Assembly (NCBI RefSeq): GCF_900112375.1
Contig: NZ_FOLS01000021.1
Span: 1-64,000 of the forward strand
Length of the DNA stretch: 64,000 nucleotides
Reading direction: 5' to 3'
Origin: Pseudomonas citronellolis
GTDB taxonomy: Bacteria; Pseudomonadota; Gammaproteobacteria; Pseudomonadales; Pseudomonadaceae
Position numbers and translations under genes: made by a program. Shown here one piece after another: positions 16,574 to 25,247 of this stretch (positions within the stretch are counted from its first letter, which is position 1; the number at the start of each line of letters is the position of its first letter). The notes under the pieces are model-generated. The model was not told the DNA's origin. It saw only the letters and a list, made by a program, of their open reading frames with translations, and searched no databases.

Positions 16574-17494
16574 TCAACCCAGGCCCAGGCGCTGCCAGAC
16601 CCGCTGCGCGCTGTGGTGGAGAATGCCGTGACGCCGCGCCAGGGCCGCGCGGTCCTTGTCGTAGCCGCCGCCGATCACCCCGAGCACCGGGACGTCGCGG
16701 GCCAGGCAGCGTTCGATCACGCGCTCGTCGCGGGCGGCCAGGCCGGCGTCGGTGAGGTTCAGGTAGCCCAGGGCGTCGTCCTTGTGCACGTCCACCCCGG
16801 CGTCGTAGAGCACCAGGTCCGGCTGGTACAGCGGCAGCAGGTAGTCCAGCGCCTCGTCCACCACCCGCAGGTAGTCGGCGTCGCCCATGTGCAGCGGCAG
16901 GGGGATGTCCCAGTCGCTGTGCGCCTTGCGCGCGGGGAAATTCTTCTCGCAGTGCAGCGAGACGGTGATGGCGTCCGGCACCTGCTCCAGGATGCGCGCG
17001 GTGCCGTCGCCCTGGTGCACGTCGCAGTCGAAGATCAGCACGCGCCCGGCGCGGCCGCTTTCCAGCAGGTGCAGGGCGATCACCGCCAGGTCGTTGAAGA
17101 TGCAGAAGCCCGAGGCGTGGTCATGGTGCGCGTGGTGGGTGCCGCCGGCCAGGTGGCAGGCCAGGCCGTGCTTGAGCGCCAGGTCGGCGCCCAGCAGCGA
17201 GCCGCCCACCGCGCGCACCGTGCGCCGGGCCAGGGCCTCGCTCCAGGGCAGACCGAGGCGGCGCAGTTCCTCGCGGCTCATGTCGCCGCTGCAATAGCGC
17301 TCGATGTAGCCGCGGTCGTGGGCCAGGGCGAGGATGTCCGCCGGGCAGGGCTCGGGGCGCAGCAACGCCGCGTCGCTGGTCAGGCCGCTGTCCACCAGGT
17401 GTTCCTTGAGCAGGCGGAACTTCTCCATGGGGAAGCGGTGGCCGGCGGGGAAGGGCGGGCTGTAGTCGTCGTGGTAGACCAGGGGCAACGGCAT
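16574..17494 (-). CDS. Histone deacetylase-family (acetylpolyamine amidohydrolase/AcuC-like) protein
   Basis: A 306-residue Zn-dependent deacetylase fold. GGTHHAHHDHASGFCIFND near residue 130 carries the catalytic His pair, and FDCDVHQGDGTA supplies the Asp-x-His zinc ligands; the second zinc Asp is in LVLYDAGVDVHKDD. Bacterial relatives act on acetylpolyamines, acetoin-utilisation proteins or acetylated enzymes, and the substrate here is open. The ATG at 17494 (MPLPLVYHDDY) is preferred; an N-terminal extension to 17572 is Pro/Arg-rich and non-homologous. Confidence 0.85.
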   Translation of the reverse strand: MPLPLVYHDDYSPPFPAGHRFPMEKFRLLKEHLVDSGLTSDAALLRPEPCPADILALAHDRGYIERYCSGDMSREELRRLGLPWSEALARRTVRAVGGSLLGADLALKHGLACHLAGGTHHAHHDHASGFCIFNDLAVIALHLLESGRAGRVLIFDCDVHQGDGTARILEQVPDAITVSLHCEKNFPARKAHSDWDIPLPLHMGDADYLRVVDEALDYLLPLYQPDLVLYDAGVDVHKDDALGYLNLTDAGLAARDERVIERCLARDVPVLGVIGGGYDKDRAALARRHGILHHSAQRVWQRLGLG

Positions 17495-17604
17495 GGGGCA
17501 GGGCTCGGGCGGTTCAGCGGCAAGGGTAAGCCGGCCCCGCGGCCGGGCGCCAGGGCCGCGCATGGGGCACAATAGGCAGCTGACGAACCTTGCCGAGGCG
17601 AACC

Positions 17605-18168
17605 ATGCACCTGTCCAGCCTGAGCACTCCGCGCCTGCTGCTGCGCCCCTGGCGCGATGGCGACCTGGAGGCCTTCGCCGCCCTCAACGCCGACCCCGAG
17701 GTGATGCGCCACTTCCCCGCCTGCATGGGCCGCGAGGACAGCGACGCCCTGGCCGCGCGCATCCACGCGCACTTCGCCGAGCACGGCTTCGGCCAGTGGA
17801 TAGTCGAGCGTCGCGACGATGGTGCCTTCCTCGGCGTGCTGGGCGTGCAGCACGTGGGCTTCGAGGCCGCCTTCACCCCGGCGGTGGAGATCGGCTGGCG
17901 CCTGAACCGGGCGTTCTGGCGCCAGGGCTATGCGCTGGAGGCGGCGCGGGCGGTGCTGGAATACGCCTTCGCGCACCTGCGCCTGACCGAGGTGGTGGCC
18001 TTCACCGTGCCGGCCAACCTGCCGTCCCAGGGCCTGATGCGGCGCCTGGGCATGCGGCGCGATGCGGCCGCCGACTTCGAGCACCCGCGCCTGCCCCAGG
18101 GCCACGCGCTGCGTCCGCATGTGCTGTTCCGCATCAGCCGCGAACAATGGCTGGAGGCGCAGACATGA
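17605..18168 (+). CDS. RimJ/RimL-type GNAT acetyltransferase
   Basis: A 187-residue GNAT protein of the RimJ/RimL subtype, beginning TPRLLLRPWRDGDLEAFAAL. EIGWRLNRAFWRQGYALEAA is the acetyl-CoA segment (about residue 95) and NLPSQGLMRRLGM the C-terminal motif. The start is the ATG at 17605, behind GAGGCGA. Its stop overlaps the next start as ATGA, making it the first gene of a four-gene operon with the SagB-like, TesB and HAD genes. Confidence 0.85.
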   Translation: MHLSSLSTPRLLLRPWRDGDLEAFAALNADPEVMRHFPACMGREDSDALAARIHAHFAEHGFGQWIVERRDDGAFLGVLGVQHVGFEAAFTPAVEIGWRLNRAFWRQGYALEAARAVLEYAFAHLRLTEVVAFTVPANLPSQGLMRRLGMRRDAAADFEHPRLPQGHALRPHVLFRISREQWLEAQT

Positions 18169-19781
18169 GCGCCGCCGACGATGTGCGCGCCTACCACGCG
18201 CTGAGCTGCCACGAGCCGCAGCGCTTCGCCCCGGGGCCCGGCCAATTGGACTGGGCGACCCAGCCGGCGCCCTTCCGCCGCTACGCCGGGGCGCGGCCGA
18301 TCGAATTGCTGCACCGCCCGCAGGAGGAGTCGCCGGGCTACGACGGCGTGTTCGCCGGCCCCCTCGGCGAGCCCGCGCCGCTGGGCCTGGAAAGCGTCTC
18401 GCAACTGCTCTACGACAGCCTGGCGATCTCCGCCTGGAAGGAAGCCGGCGGCAGCCGCTGGGCCCTGCGCGTCAACCCCTCCAGCGGCAACCTGCACCCC
18501 ACCGAGGCCTACCTGCTGCTGCCGGCCGGGGCTGTGGACAAGTCCGCTGTGCTGGCGCACTACACCGCCGACGAACACCTGCTGGAAGTACGCGCCGAGC
18601 TGCCGCCCGCCTTGGCCCAGCAACTGCCCGGCGCGGGCCTGCTGCTGGCGCTGGCCAGCATTCCCTGGCGCGAGGCCTGGAAGTACGGCGAGCGCGCCTA
18701 CCGCTACTGCCAGCACGACTTCGGCCACGCGCTGGCGGCCCTGGCCATCGCCGCGGCCATCCAGGGCTGGGAAGTGCGGCTGCTGCGCGCGGTGGACGAG
18801 CGTAGCCTGGATGCCGCGTTCGGCCTTGACCGCGAGGGTTTCCACGAGCGCGAAGCGGTGGATGCGTTGCTGTGGATAGGTCCGCCCCAGGACAGCGAGC
18901 CCCGCGTACCCGATGCGCTGCTGCGGGGGCTGGCGGCGCTGGAGTTGCAGGGCGCTCCGAATCGCCTGTCGCGCAGCTACCGGCACTGGCCGGAGCTGGA
19001 GCGCGTCCACGCGCTGTGCCGTGCGCTGGCGCTGGCTCCTGCCGATTGGCGCCTGCCGCGTGCCGAGGCGACCACGGACAACCCCGGCCTGCCATTGCGC
19101 CCGATCCTCCACCGCCGGCGCAGCGCGCAGAGCCTGGACGGCCGCAGCGGCATCCACGCCGAGCTGCTGCTGTCCTGGCTGCGCCGGCTGCTGCCGGAAA
19201 ACTCGCCGGTGCCCTTCGCCTGCTCGGGCGAGCCGCCGCGCCTCGACCTGCTGCTGTTCGTCCACCGCGTCCAGGGCCTGGCGCCGGGGCTCTACTGGCT
19301 GGGCCGCAGCGGCCGCGCGCCGGGTGGCTTGCGCGGGGACTTCCTATGGCGCCGGGCGGATGCCGAACTACTGCTGTACCTGTTGCTGGAAGGTGACGCC
19401 CGCCAGCTCTCGGCCTTCCTCTCCTGCGGCCAGGACATCGCCAGCGACGGCTGCGTGGCCTTCGCCATGCTCGCCGACCTGGACGCCGCCCTGGCCGAAG
19501 GCCCCTGGACCTACCCGCGGCTGTACTGGGAGGCCGGGCAGATCGGCCAGTTGCTCTACCTGGAGGCCGAGGCCGCCGGGCTCTCGGGCACCGGCATCGG
19601 CTGCTATTTCGACGAGGCGCTGCGGGAATTGCTCGGCGAAGGACCGGACCGCCCGGTCAGCCTCTATCATTTCACCGTCGGCCGCGCGGTATGGGACACT
19701 CGCCTGAGCAGTTCGCCCGCGTACCCCCAGCCGCGCCGCCCGCATCCCATTCGCAGTACCGATTCCGAGGAAACGTCATGA
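18165..19781 (+). CDS. SagB/ThcOx-like protein with tandem nitroreductase domains
   Basis: A 538-residue protein with two nitroreductase-type flavin folds. The first half (about 60-260) has SRWALRVNPSSGNLHPTEAY, the usual SagB opening, and YRYCQHDFGHALAALAIA. The second half (about 300-525) repeats it weakly with RRRSAQSLDG, AEGPWTYPRLYWEAGQIGQ and LSGTGIGCYFDEAL. SagB-type enzymes are FMN oxidases that make azoles in peptide natural products, but no cyclodehydratase or precursor peptide is nearby. Relatives lacking them are common stand-alone oxidoreductases of unknown role. Start and stop overlap the flanking genes as ATGA. Confidence 0.82.
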   Translation: MSAADDVRAYHALSCHEPQRFAPGPGQLDWATQPAPFRRYAGARPIELLHRPQEESPGYDGVFAGPLGEPAPLGLESVSQLLYDSLAISAWKEAGGSRWALRVNPSSGNLHPTEAYLLLPAGAVDKSAVLAHYTADEHLLEVRAELPPALAQQLPGAGLLLALASIPWREAWKYGERAYRYCQHDFGHALAALAIAAAIQGWEVRLLRAVDERSLDAAFGLDREGFHEREAVDALLWIGPPQDSEPRVPDALLRGLAALELQGAPNRLSRSYRHWPELERVHALCRALALAPADWRLPRAEATTDNPGLPLRPILHRRRSAQSLDGRSGIHAELLLSWLRRLLPENSPVPFACSGEPPRLDLLLFVHRVQGLAPGLYWLGRSGRAPGGLRGDFLWRRADAELLLYLLLEGDARQLSAFLSCGQDIASDGCVAFAMLADLDAALAEGPWTYPRLYWEAGQIGQLLYLEAEAAGLSGTGIGCYFDEALRELLGEGPDRPVSLYHFTVGRAVWDTRLSSSPAYPQPRRPHPIRSTDSEETS

Positions 19782-20647
19782 CCCAGATCCTGGACAACCT
19801 GGTGGCTTTGCTGAGCCTGGAACCCATCGAGGAGAACCTGTTCCGGGGCATCAGCCAGGACCTCGGCTTCCGCCAGCTGTACGGCGGCCAGGTGCTCGGC
19901 CAGGCGCTGTCGGCGGCCAGCCAGACGGTGGAGCCGGCGCGCCACGTGCACTCCATGCACGGCTACTTCCTGCGCCCGGGCGACGCCAGCATGCCGGTGG
20001 TCTACCAGGTCGACCGCGTGCGCGACGGCGGCACCTTCAGCACCCGACGCGTCACGGCGATCCAGAAGGGCCAGCCGATCTTCGCCCTGAGCACCTCCTT
20101 CCAGTACGACGAGGAGGGCTTCCAGCACCAGATCCCGATGCCCGACGTGGCCGGCCCGGAGAACCTGCCGACGGACCTCGAGCTCAAGCAGCGCAGCATC
20201 GCCCAGTTCCCCGAGCGCATCCGCGACAAGCTGCTGTACCCCAAGCCCATCGAGATCCGCCCGGTCACCCAGAACGACCCCTACGACCCGCAGGTCGGCG
20301 AGCCGATCAAGTACCTCTGGCTGCGCGCCGACGGCAAGCTGCCGGACGTGCCGGCGCTGCACAAGTACATCCTCGCCTACGCCTCGGACTTCGGCTTCCT
20401 CACCACCTCGCTGCTGCCCCACGGCCGCTCGGTGTGGCAGAAGGACATGCAGGTGGCCACCATCGACCACTCCGTGTGGTTCCACCGCGACCTGCGCGCG
20501 GACGAGTGGCTGCTGTACGCCATCGACAGCCCCTGGGCCGGCAACGGCCGCGGCTTCGTGCGCGGCAGCATCTTCAACCGCGACGGCCAGCTGGTGGCCT
20601 CGTCGACCCAGGAAGGCCTGATCCGCCGCCGCGAGGACTGGGCATGA
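19778..20647 (+). CDS. tesB: Acyl-CoA thioesterase II
   Basis: A 289-residue double-hotdog thioesterase that hydrolyses acyl-CoA to free fatty acid and CoA. Typical TesB features are the GGQVLGQALSAA segment near residue 40, MHGYFLRPGDASMPVVYQVDR, DGGTFSTRRVTAIQ, the SLWFHR-like segment DHSVWFHRDLRADEWLLY and the C-terminal STQEGLIR. Length is normal (E. coli about 286). It overlaps both neighbours by ATGA, so it is translated with the SagB-like and HAD genes. Confidence 0.93.
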   Translation: MTQILDNLVALLSLEPIEENLFRGISQDLGFRQLYGGQVLGQALSAASQTVEPARHVHSMHGYFLRPGDASMPVVYQVDRVRDGGTFSTRRVTAIQKGQPIFALSTSFQYDEEGFQHQIPMPDVAGPENLPTDLELKQRSIAQFPERIRDKLLYPKPIEIRPVTQNDPYDPQVGEPIKYLWLRADGKLPDVPALHKYILAYASDFGFLTTSLLPHGRSVWQKDMQVATIDHSVWFHRDLRADEWLLYAIDSPWAGNGRGFVRGSIFNRDGQLVASSTQEGLIRRREDWA

Positions 20648-21243
20648 AACCGGGCCTGATCCGCCACTGGGTGTTCGACATGGACGGCACCCTGACCCTG
20701 GCGGTGCACGATTTCCCGGCGATCAAGCGGGCCCTGGGCATTCCCCAGGAAGACGACATCCTCACCCACCTGGCGGCGCTGCCCGCGGCCGAGGCGGCGG
20801 CCAAGCATGCCTGGCTGCTGGAGCACGAACGCGAGCTGGCGCTGGCCTCCACCGCCGCGCCCGGCGCGGTGGACCTGGTGCGCGCGCTGCATGAAGCCGG
20901 CTACCGCCTCGGCATCCTCACCCGCAACGCCCATGAGCTGGCGCTGGTGACCCTGCAGGCCATCGGCCTGGGCGACTGCTTCGCCACCGGCGACATCCTC
21001 GGCCGCGGCGAAGCCCGGCCCAAGCCCAACCCGGACGGCCTGCTGCACCTGGCCGAGCGCTGGGGCGTGCAGCCCAGGGAGATGCTGATGGTCGGCGACT
21101 ACCGCTTCGACCTGGAATGCGGCCGCGCGGCGGGCAGCTACACGGCGCTGGTCAACCTGGCGGAAAACCCCTGGCCGGAACTGAGCGACTGGCACGCCGC
21201 GGATTGCGCAGCGCTGGGGCGCTTGGCCGGGGTGTTGGCGTAG
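20644..21243 (+). CDS. HAD-superfamily phosphatase
   Basis: A 199-residue HAD hydrolase. Motif I is DMDGTLT at residues 12-18 with nucleophile Asp12; motif II Thr lies in GILTRNAHE, motif III Lys in RPKPNPDGL and motif IV in GDYRFDLECG. An alpha-helical C1 cap is inserted after motif I, as in phosphoglycolate phosphatase-like enzymes. The substrate is unknown. Its TAG stop is part of a GTAGGGCGTATAAC repeat directly downstream. Confidence 0.85.
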   Translation: MKPGLIRHWVFDMDGTLTLAVHDFPAIKRALGIPQEDDILTHLAALPAAEAAAKHAWLLEHERELALASTAAPGAVDLVRALHEAGYRLGILTRNAHELALVTLQAIGLGDCFATGDILGRGEARPKPNPDGLLHLAERWGVQPREMLMVGDYRFDLECGRAAGSYTALVNLAENPWPELSDWHAADCAALGRLAGVLA

Positions 21244-21976
21244 GGCGTATAACGCTCCGCGTTATACGCCGTTTAACGGCGATCCCCGGCGGCACCAAGG
21301 GCCTGGGCGTCGTCCGCCCTGCCGGCGGAATCGCGGATGAATCCGCTCCTACGGGTGAGAATGCCATGCCTCACGGCAACCTGTAGGAGCGGGCCCTGCC
21401 CGCGATTTCGCGCGCAGGGCGCGCTCCTACATTGGAATGGCGTGGGTGGGGTTGCGTAGGAGCGGATTCATCCGCGAAACGCGCCGGTGGTTCCGGCTAT
21501 CGCGGACAAGGTCCGCTCGAAGTGCGGAGAAACGCCGTCGTAGGATGGGTCGAGCGAAGCGATACCCATCACCACGGCAGCATGGGTTTCGCAGGCTCAA
21601 CCCATCCTACGAAGAGCGCCTCGGCGCGGTCAGCAAGACAGTTGTCCCAACGGGGACATGCCGTGCAGGGGCAACGGCGTATAACCGCGAACGGTTATAC
21701 GCCCTACGGTTGGCGTGGGAATGACGGGGTGAGCGTCGTGTTTTCCAACGTCATTCCCGCGAACGCGGGAACCCAATGGACACTTGCCCCTACTGGGCCG
21801 TGAAGGTGCTTTTCGTAGGAGCGAGCTTGCTCGCGAACGGTGTTTACCGGCAGCAACTGTGTTCCGGGTTGGCGCCGTCCCCTCTCCCCAACCCTCTCCC
21901 TGTGTAAGGGAGAGGGGGCTGTCCGGCGTGAACGGGACGTTCGGCGTCAACCTGTAGGAGCGGGCCCTGCCCGCGA
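21244..21976. repeat. Mosaic of several repeat families between the HAD gene and btuB
   Basis: This 736-bp gene-free gap is packed with palindromes. GGCGTATAACGC/GCGTTATACGCC units lie at 21244-21270 and 21676-21703. REP units lie at 21329-21352, 21383-21430 (paired), 21456-21520 (paired, degenerate), 21815-21838 and 21953-21976. A TAGGATGGGT / ACCCATCCTA inverted unit spans 21541-21610. A CATTCCCGCGAACGCGGGAA unit lies near 21750-21775, and a CCCTCTCCC palindrome at 21880-21918. The last REP stops 4 bp from the btuB stop codon. Confidence 0.8.
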
Positions 21977-21979
21977 TGG

Positions 21980-23845
21980 CTACAGCTCCGGCGTCCAGGT
22001 CAACGCCAGCAGCGCGGTGCGGCCGGCTTCCTTGTAGTGCACGGTCTCGCTGGGGAAGCCCATGGGATCGGTCGGGCGCTGGTAGCTGGCGCGGGCGTAG
22101 TCGCGGTCCAGCAGGTTCTGCAGCTTCAGGTCCCAGCGCAGGGTTTCGCTGAACTGCCAGCTGCCGCGCAGGTCGAGCACGCCGTAGCCGCCCAGGCGGT
22201 CCTGGTTGGCCGCGTCGGCGTAGCTGTTGCTCAGCGCGCGCCAGGTGCCGCCGACGCCGAAGGCGCCGAACTGGCGGTCCAGGTCCAGGCTCAGGGTGCG
22301 CCGGGCGCGGCGCGGCAGGGTGTGGCCGGTGTCGCGGTCGCGCGGGTCGATGATGCTCAGGCCGAGGTTGGCCTGCCAGCCGAGGACCTCGCGGGCCAGG
22401 CTGGCCTCGAAGCCGTCGATGCGCGCCTTGGCGATGTTCTGCGGCATGTTGCTGGCGCTGTCCCAGGCGATCAGGTCGTCCACCTCGGTGCGGTACAGCG
22501 CGGCCTCCAGATGCGTGCCGGCGAAGTCGCCGCGCCATTGCAGCTCGTAGGTCTTCGAGGTCTCGGCCTTCAGGTCCGGGTTGCTGGCGCCGGGGTAGTA
22601 GAGGTCGCTGAAGGTCGGCGCGCGGAAGCCCTCGCCGTAGCTGGCGATCCAGCTCTGGTTGTCACCCACCGGCAGGGTGACGGCGGCGTTCCAGCTGTTC
22701 TGCGAACCGTAGCGCTCGTTGTCGTCGTGGCGCAGGCCCAGCTCGGTGGAGAAGGCCTCGCCCTTGAAGCTGTGCTGGGCGAAGAAGGCGTGGTTGGTGC
22801 GGCTGTCCTCGGCGAAGGCGGTGCTGCCGTCGACCTTGTCCTCGTACCAGTCCGCGCCCAGGGCGAGCTGGTTGCGCGCGTCCAGCTGCAGGCGGTTGAG
22901 CCAGCTGGCGGAGTGCCGGGTGGTTTCCAGGGTGCCGTTGTTCCACACCTCGGCGGCGCCGACGGCCTTGTTGCGGTCGAAGCTGCGGCCCAGCTCCACG
23001 CGGCTGTTCCACATCGAGGTCAGTTGGCCTTCGAGGTAGCCGCTGTAGCTGCTGACGCGGAATTCGTCGTGGGGCTCGGCGGGGGCGTAGCTGTAGGCGT
23101 CGTCGTATTCGCTGTCGCCGCGCTGGTCGTTGAGGCTGAAGCCGGCCTTCCAGTCGTCGTTCAGGCGGTGGTCCAGGTTCAGGTGCACGGCCTTGTTGCG
23201 CTGGCCGTCGTGGTCGCTGTCGGCGCCGACGTTGTCGCGGGTGTAGTCGTAGCCGCGGCTCTCGTCGAGGCTGGCGCCGAGGTCGAAGCGGGTGCGCTCG
23301 TCGCCGCCGGCGAGCGAGGCGCTGCGCTGGAAGGTGCCGTTGCTGCCGGCGGCCAGGCGCACTTGCGGGTGCAGGCCGGCTTCGCCGCGGCGGGTGAAGA
23401 TCTGGATCACCCCGCCGATGGCGTCGGCGCCGTACAGCGCCGAGCGCGGGCCGCGGGTCACTTCCACGCGCTCGATGTTGTCGATGCTCAGGTAGTCCAG
23501 GCGGGCGATGCCGCTGCTCGCCGAGGCGATGCGCTGGCCGTCCACCAGCACCAGGGTCTGGCCGGGGTTGGTGCCGCGCAGGAAGTAGCTGGTCAGGCCG
23601 CCGGCGTTGCTCAACTGCGCGCCGGGTACGCGCTGCAGCAGCTCGGGCACGCTGCGCGCCTGCAGGCGCTCGATGTCGTCGCGGGTGAAGACGGTGTTGG
23701 CCGAGGTGGCCTGGCCGCGGGGTTCGGCCTGGCGCGCCGAGGTGATGACCATCGACGGCAACTGGTAGGCCTGTTCGGCATCGTCGCCGGCGAAGGCCGC
23801 CGCGGGCAACACGGCGACGGCCAGGGCAAGACGGGAAAGTTTCAT
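21980..23845 (-). CDS. btuB: TonB-dependent vitamin B12 receptor
   Basis: A 621-residue outer-membrane receptor for cobalamin uptake. The signal peptide is residues 1-19 (ending AFA) and a TonB box-like PSMVITSA lies near 30-37. The plug domain follows, with FTRDDIERLQARSVPELLQR, SNAGGLTSYFLRGT and RVEVTRGPRSALYGADAIGG, then a 22-strand barrel. Length and plug sequence match BtuB (E. coli about 614). A cobalamin riboswitch lies upstream on the same strand. It is divergent from the eut locus, whose key enzyme needs B12, so the pairing looks functional. Confidence 0.92.
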   Translation of the reverse strand: MKLSRLALAVAVLPAAAFAGDDAEQAYQLPSMVITSARQAEPRGQATSANTVFTRDDIERLQARSVPELLQRVPGAQLSNAGGLTSYFLRGTNPGQTLVLVDGQRIASASSGIARLDYLSIDNIERVEVTRGPRSALYGADAIGGVIQIFTRRGEAGLHPQVRLAAGSNGTFQRSASLAGGDERTRFDLGASLDESRGYDYTRDNVGADSDHDGQRNKAVHLNLDHRLNDDWKAGFSLNDQRGDSEYDDAYSYAPAEPHDEFRVSSYSGYLEGQLTSMWNSRVELGRSFDRNKAVGAAEVWNNGTLETTRHSASWLNRLQLDARNQLALGADWYEDKVDGSTAFAEDSRTNHAFFAQHSFKGEAFSTELGLRHDDNERYGSQNSWNAAVTLPVGDNQSWIASYGEGFRAPTFSDLYYPGASNPDLKAETSKTYELQWRGDFAGTHLEAALYRTEVDDLIAWDSASNMPQNIAKARIDGFEASLAREVLGWQANLGLSIIDPRDRDTGHTLPRRARRTLSLDLDRQFGAFGVGGTWRALSNSYADAANQDRLGGYGVLDLRGSWQFSETLRWDLKLQNLLDRDYARASYQRPTDPMGFPSETVHYKEAGRTALLALTWTPEL

Positions 23846-23934
23846 CGCTGGGGTTCCTCAAAAGTGGACTTTCGAGGAGGGCTGGCAAGGGCGGGAGTGG
23901 CCGCGCTTGAAGGTGCGGCCCTCCGCAACACCTG

Positions 23935-24100
23935 TCATGCGTGTCGAGGGCGGTCTCCGGGCTGCCGACTCGCACGCTCCCGGCCTTCCCATGCGTGGCG
24001 CACAGTGGCGGGTTGGAGCGCGGCAGGCGCAAGGCCTGCGGTCGGTTACCGTTGCGGGGGCAGCGCAGGTCTTCCACCTGCTTCCCGTTACCTCGAACGA
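23935..24100 (-). promoter_or_regulatory. Cobalamin riboswitch upstream of btuB
   Basis: Read on the minus strand from 24100, the leader has GAGGTAACGGGAA, then a GCAGGTG-GAAGACCTGC hairpin, then the diagnostic B12-box core GCTGCCCCCGCAACGGTAA, and further on GGAAGGCCGGGAG and CAGCCCGGAGACCG. This is the conserved cobalamin riboswitch core. It ends about 90 bp before the btuB start. AdoCbl binding is expected to shut down btuB expression. Confidence 0.92.
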
Positions 24101-24340
24101 AAACGTGCGCACCTTACGAACAACGCGACGGCCGGGCAAGTCGGGCCGACGCGGAACCTGTCCGTCAGACGCCCCTTTCCTCTGCGGCCCGTCACGTCCA
24201 TGGCGGCGCCCCGCCTGTGCCCGGAGGCTTTCCGGCGGCTGCGACAAAGTCACTCAGCACGGTGCGAACCGCGGCCGGAAAGCTCCGGCCAGCAGTCGCC
24301 AATGCGGCGCCGTGCGGGCGTTCCAGCCGGTTTTTGTAGG

Positions 24341-24372
24341 AGTTTTCTGGTCTTTCGGGGCGGCGGAAAACT
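24341..24372. promoter_or_regulatory. Inverted repeat in the eut promoter region
   Basis: AGTTTTC and GAAAACT form perfect 7-bp arms 18 bp apart, 70-100 bp before the eutS start. AT-rich arms stand out in this GC-rich region. It could be an operator (EutR is the obvious candidate regulator) or a leader hairpin. The rest of 24101-24441 holds no gene and no promoter could be placed with confidence. Confidence 0.3.
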
Positions 24373-24441
24373 TTGCCGGATTTTGATAGGGCCGCCGTCC
24401 GGGCACTTGTTAGCTTCCTAAGCAGTAGAGGAGGGGAGCAC

Positions 24442-24777
24442 GTGTCCAAAGAGCGCATCATCCAGGAATTCGTCCCGGGCAAGCAGGTGACCCTGGCGCA
24501 CCTGATCGCGCATCCCCAGGAGGAGCTGTCGAGCAAGATCGGCGTTCCCGGGGCCCAGGCCATCGGCATCATGACCCTCACCCCGGGCGAGACCGCGATG
24601 ATCGCCGGCGACTTCGCCACCAAGGCCGCCGACGTGCGCATCGGCTTCCTCGACCGCTTCAGCGGCGCGCTGGTGTTGCACGGCAGCGTCGGCGCGGTGG
24701 AGGAGGCGCTGGCGCAGACCTGCGCCGCCCTCGGCCGGCTGCTGGACTACAGCGTCTGCCCGGTGACCAGGAGCTGA
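24442..24777 (+). CDS. eutS: Ethanolamine microcompartment shell protein EutS
   Basis: A 111-residue BMC-H shell protein, the same length as E. coli EutS and nearly identical over [36 protein letters not shown] and [12 protein letters not shown]. It forms hexamers in the shell facets; EutS hexamers in enterobacteria are bent. The start is GTG at 24442, directly behind GAGGGGAG; the upstream extension has no homology. First gene of the eut operon, two bases before eutP. Confidence 0.96.
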   Translation: MSKERIIQEFVPGKQVTLAHLIAHPQEELSSKIGVPGAQAIGIMTLTPGETAMIAGDFATKAADVRIGFLDRFSGALVLHGSVGAVEEALAQTCAALGRLLDYSVCPVTRS

Positions 24778-24779
24778 CC

Positions 24780-25247
24780 ATGGACGCGCCGCGTTATGCC
24801 CTCATCGGTGGCGTCGGAGCCGGCAAGACCACCCTGTTCAACGCCCTGTGCGGCAATCCCGCGGCGGCGCGCAAGACCCAGGCGCTGGACTACGGCCCCT
24901 GCGGCGCGCTGGACACCCCCGGGGAGTTCGTCAGCCACCCGCGCCTGTACCGCGCGCTGATCACCAGCACCGACGACGTCGACACCCTGGTCTACGTGCA
25001 CCCCGCCGATGCGATGGAGTGCCGCCTGCCGCCCGGGCTGCTGGACATCCACGCCGGCAAGCGGCTGATCGGGGTGATCAGCAAGTGCGACCTGCCCGGC
25101 GTCGACCTGCCCGCCATCGAGCGCCTGCTGCGCAGCCACGGCATCGACGGCGAGATCGTCCATACCGCCAGCGACGACCCCGCCAGCATCGAGCGCCTGC
25201 GCGCGCTGCTGAACGCACGGAATCCGATCGAGGACCTGTTGAGATGA
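24780..25247 (+). CDS. eutP: Ethanolamine utilization P-loop protein EutP
   Basis: A 155-residue small P-loop GTPase-like protein. Walker A GGVGAGKT is at 10-17, the DTPGE switch near 44-48 and an NKxD-like SKCD at 101-104. The blocks TLFNALCGN, ARKTQA and RLPPGLLDI match E. coli EutP. In Salmonella, EutP and EutQ have been reported to have acetate kinase activity, so ATP formation from acetyl phosphate is a possible role. Its end overlaps eutQ as ATGA. Confidence 0.93.
   Translation: MDAPRYALIGGVGAGKTTLFNALCGNPAAARKTQALDYGPCGALDTPGEFVSHPRLYRALITSTDDVDTLVYVHPADAMECRLPPGLLDIHAGKRLIGVISKCDLPGVDLPAIERLLRSHGIDGEIVHTASDDPASIERLRALLNARNPIEDLLR

Noticed and set aside
21244..21979. A possible CRISPR array, because of many short repeats
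   Set aside because: The repeats are palindromic, of different families, irregularly spaced and lack unique equal-length spacers; no cas gene is present.
23941..24339. Short plus-strand ORFs in the riboswitch region
   Set aside because: They overlap the conserved cobalamin riboswitch and match nothing.
24401..24414. A GG-N10-GC pair resembling a sigma-54 promoter before eutS
   Set aside because: Only the GG/GC spacing fits. The -24 and -12 contexts (GGGCAC, TTAGC) are poor, and such pairs are common in GC-rich DNA.
22037..24421. A 794-codon open frame on the plus strand opposite btuB
   Set aside because: It is the mirror of btuB and of the riboswitch leader, has the Val/Ala/Gly-rich composition of antisense frames in high-GC DNA, and matches no family.
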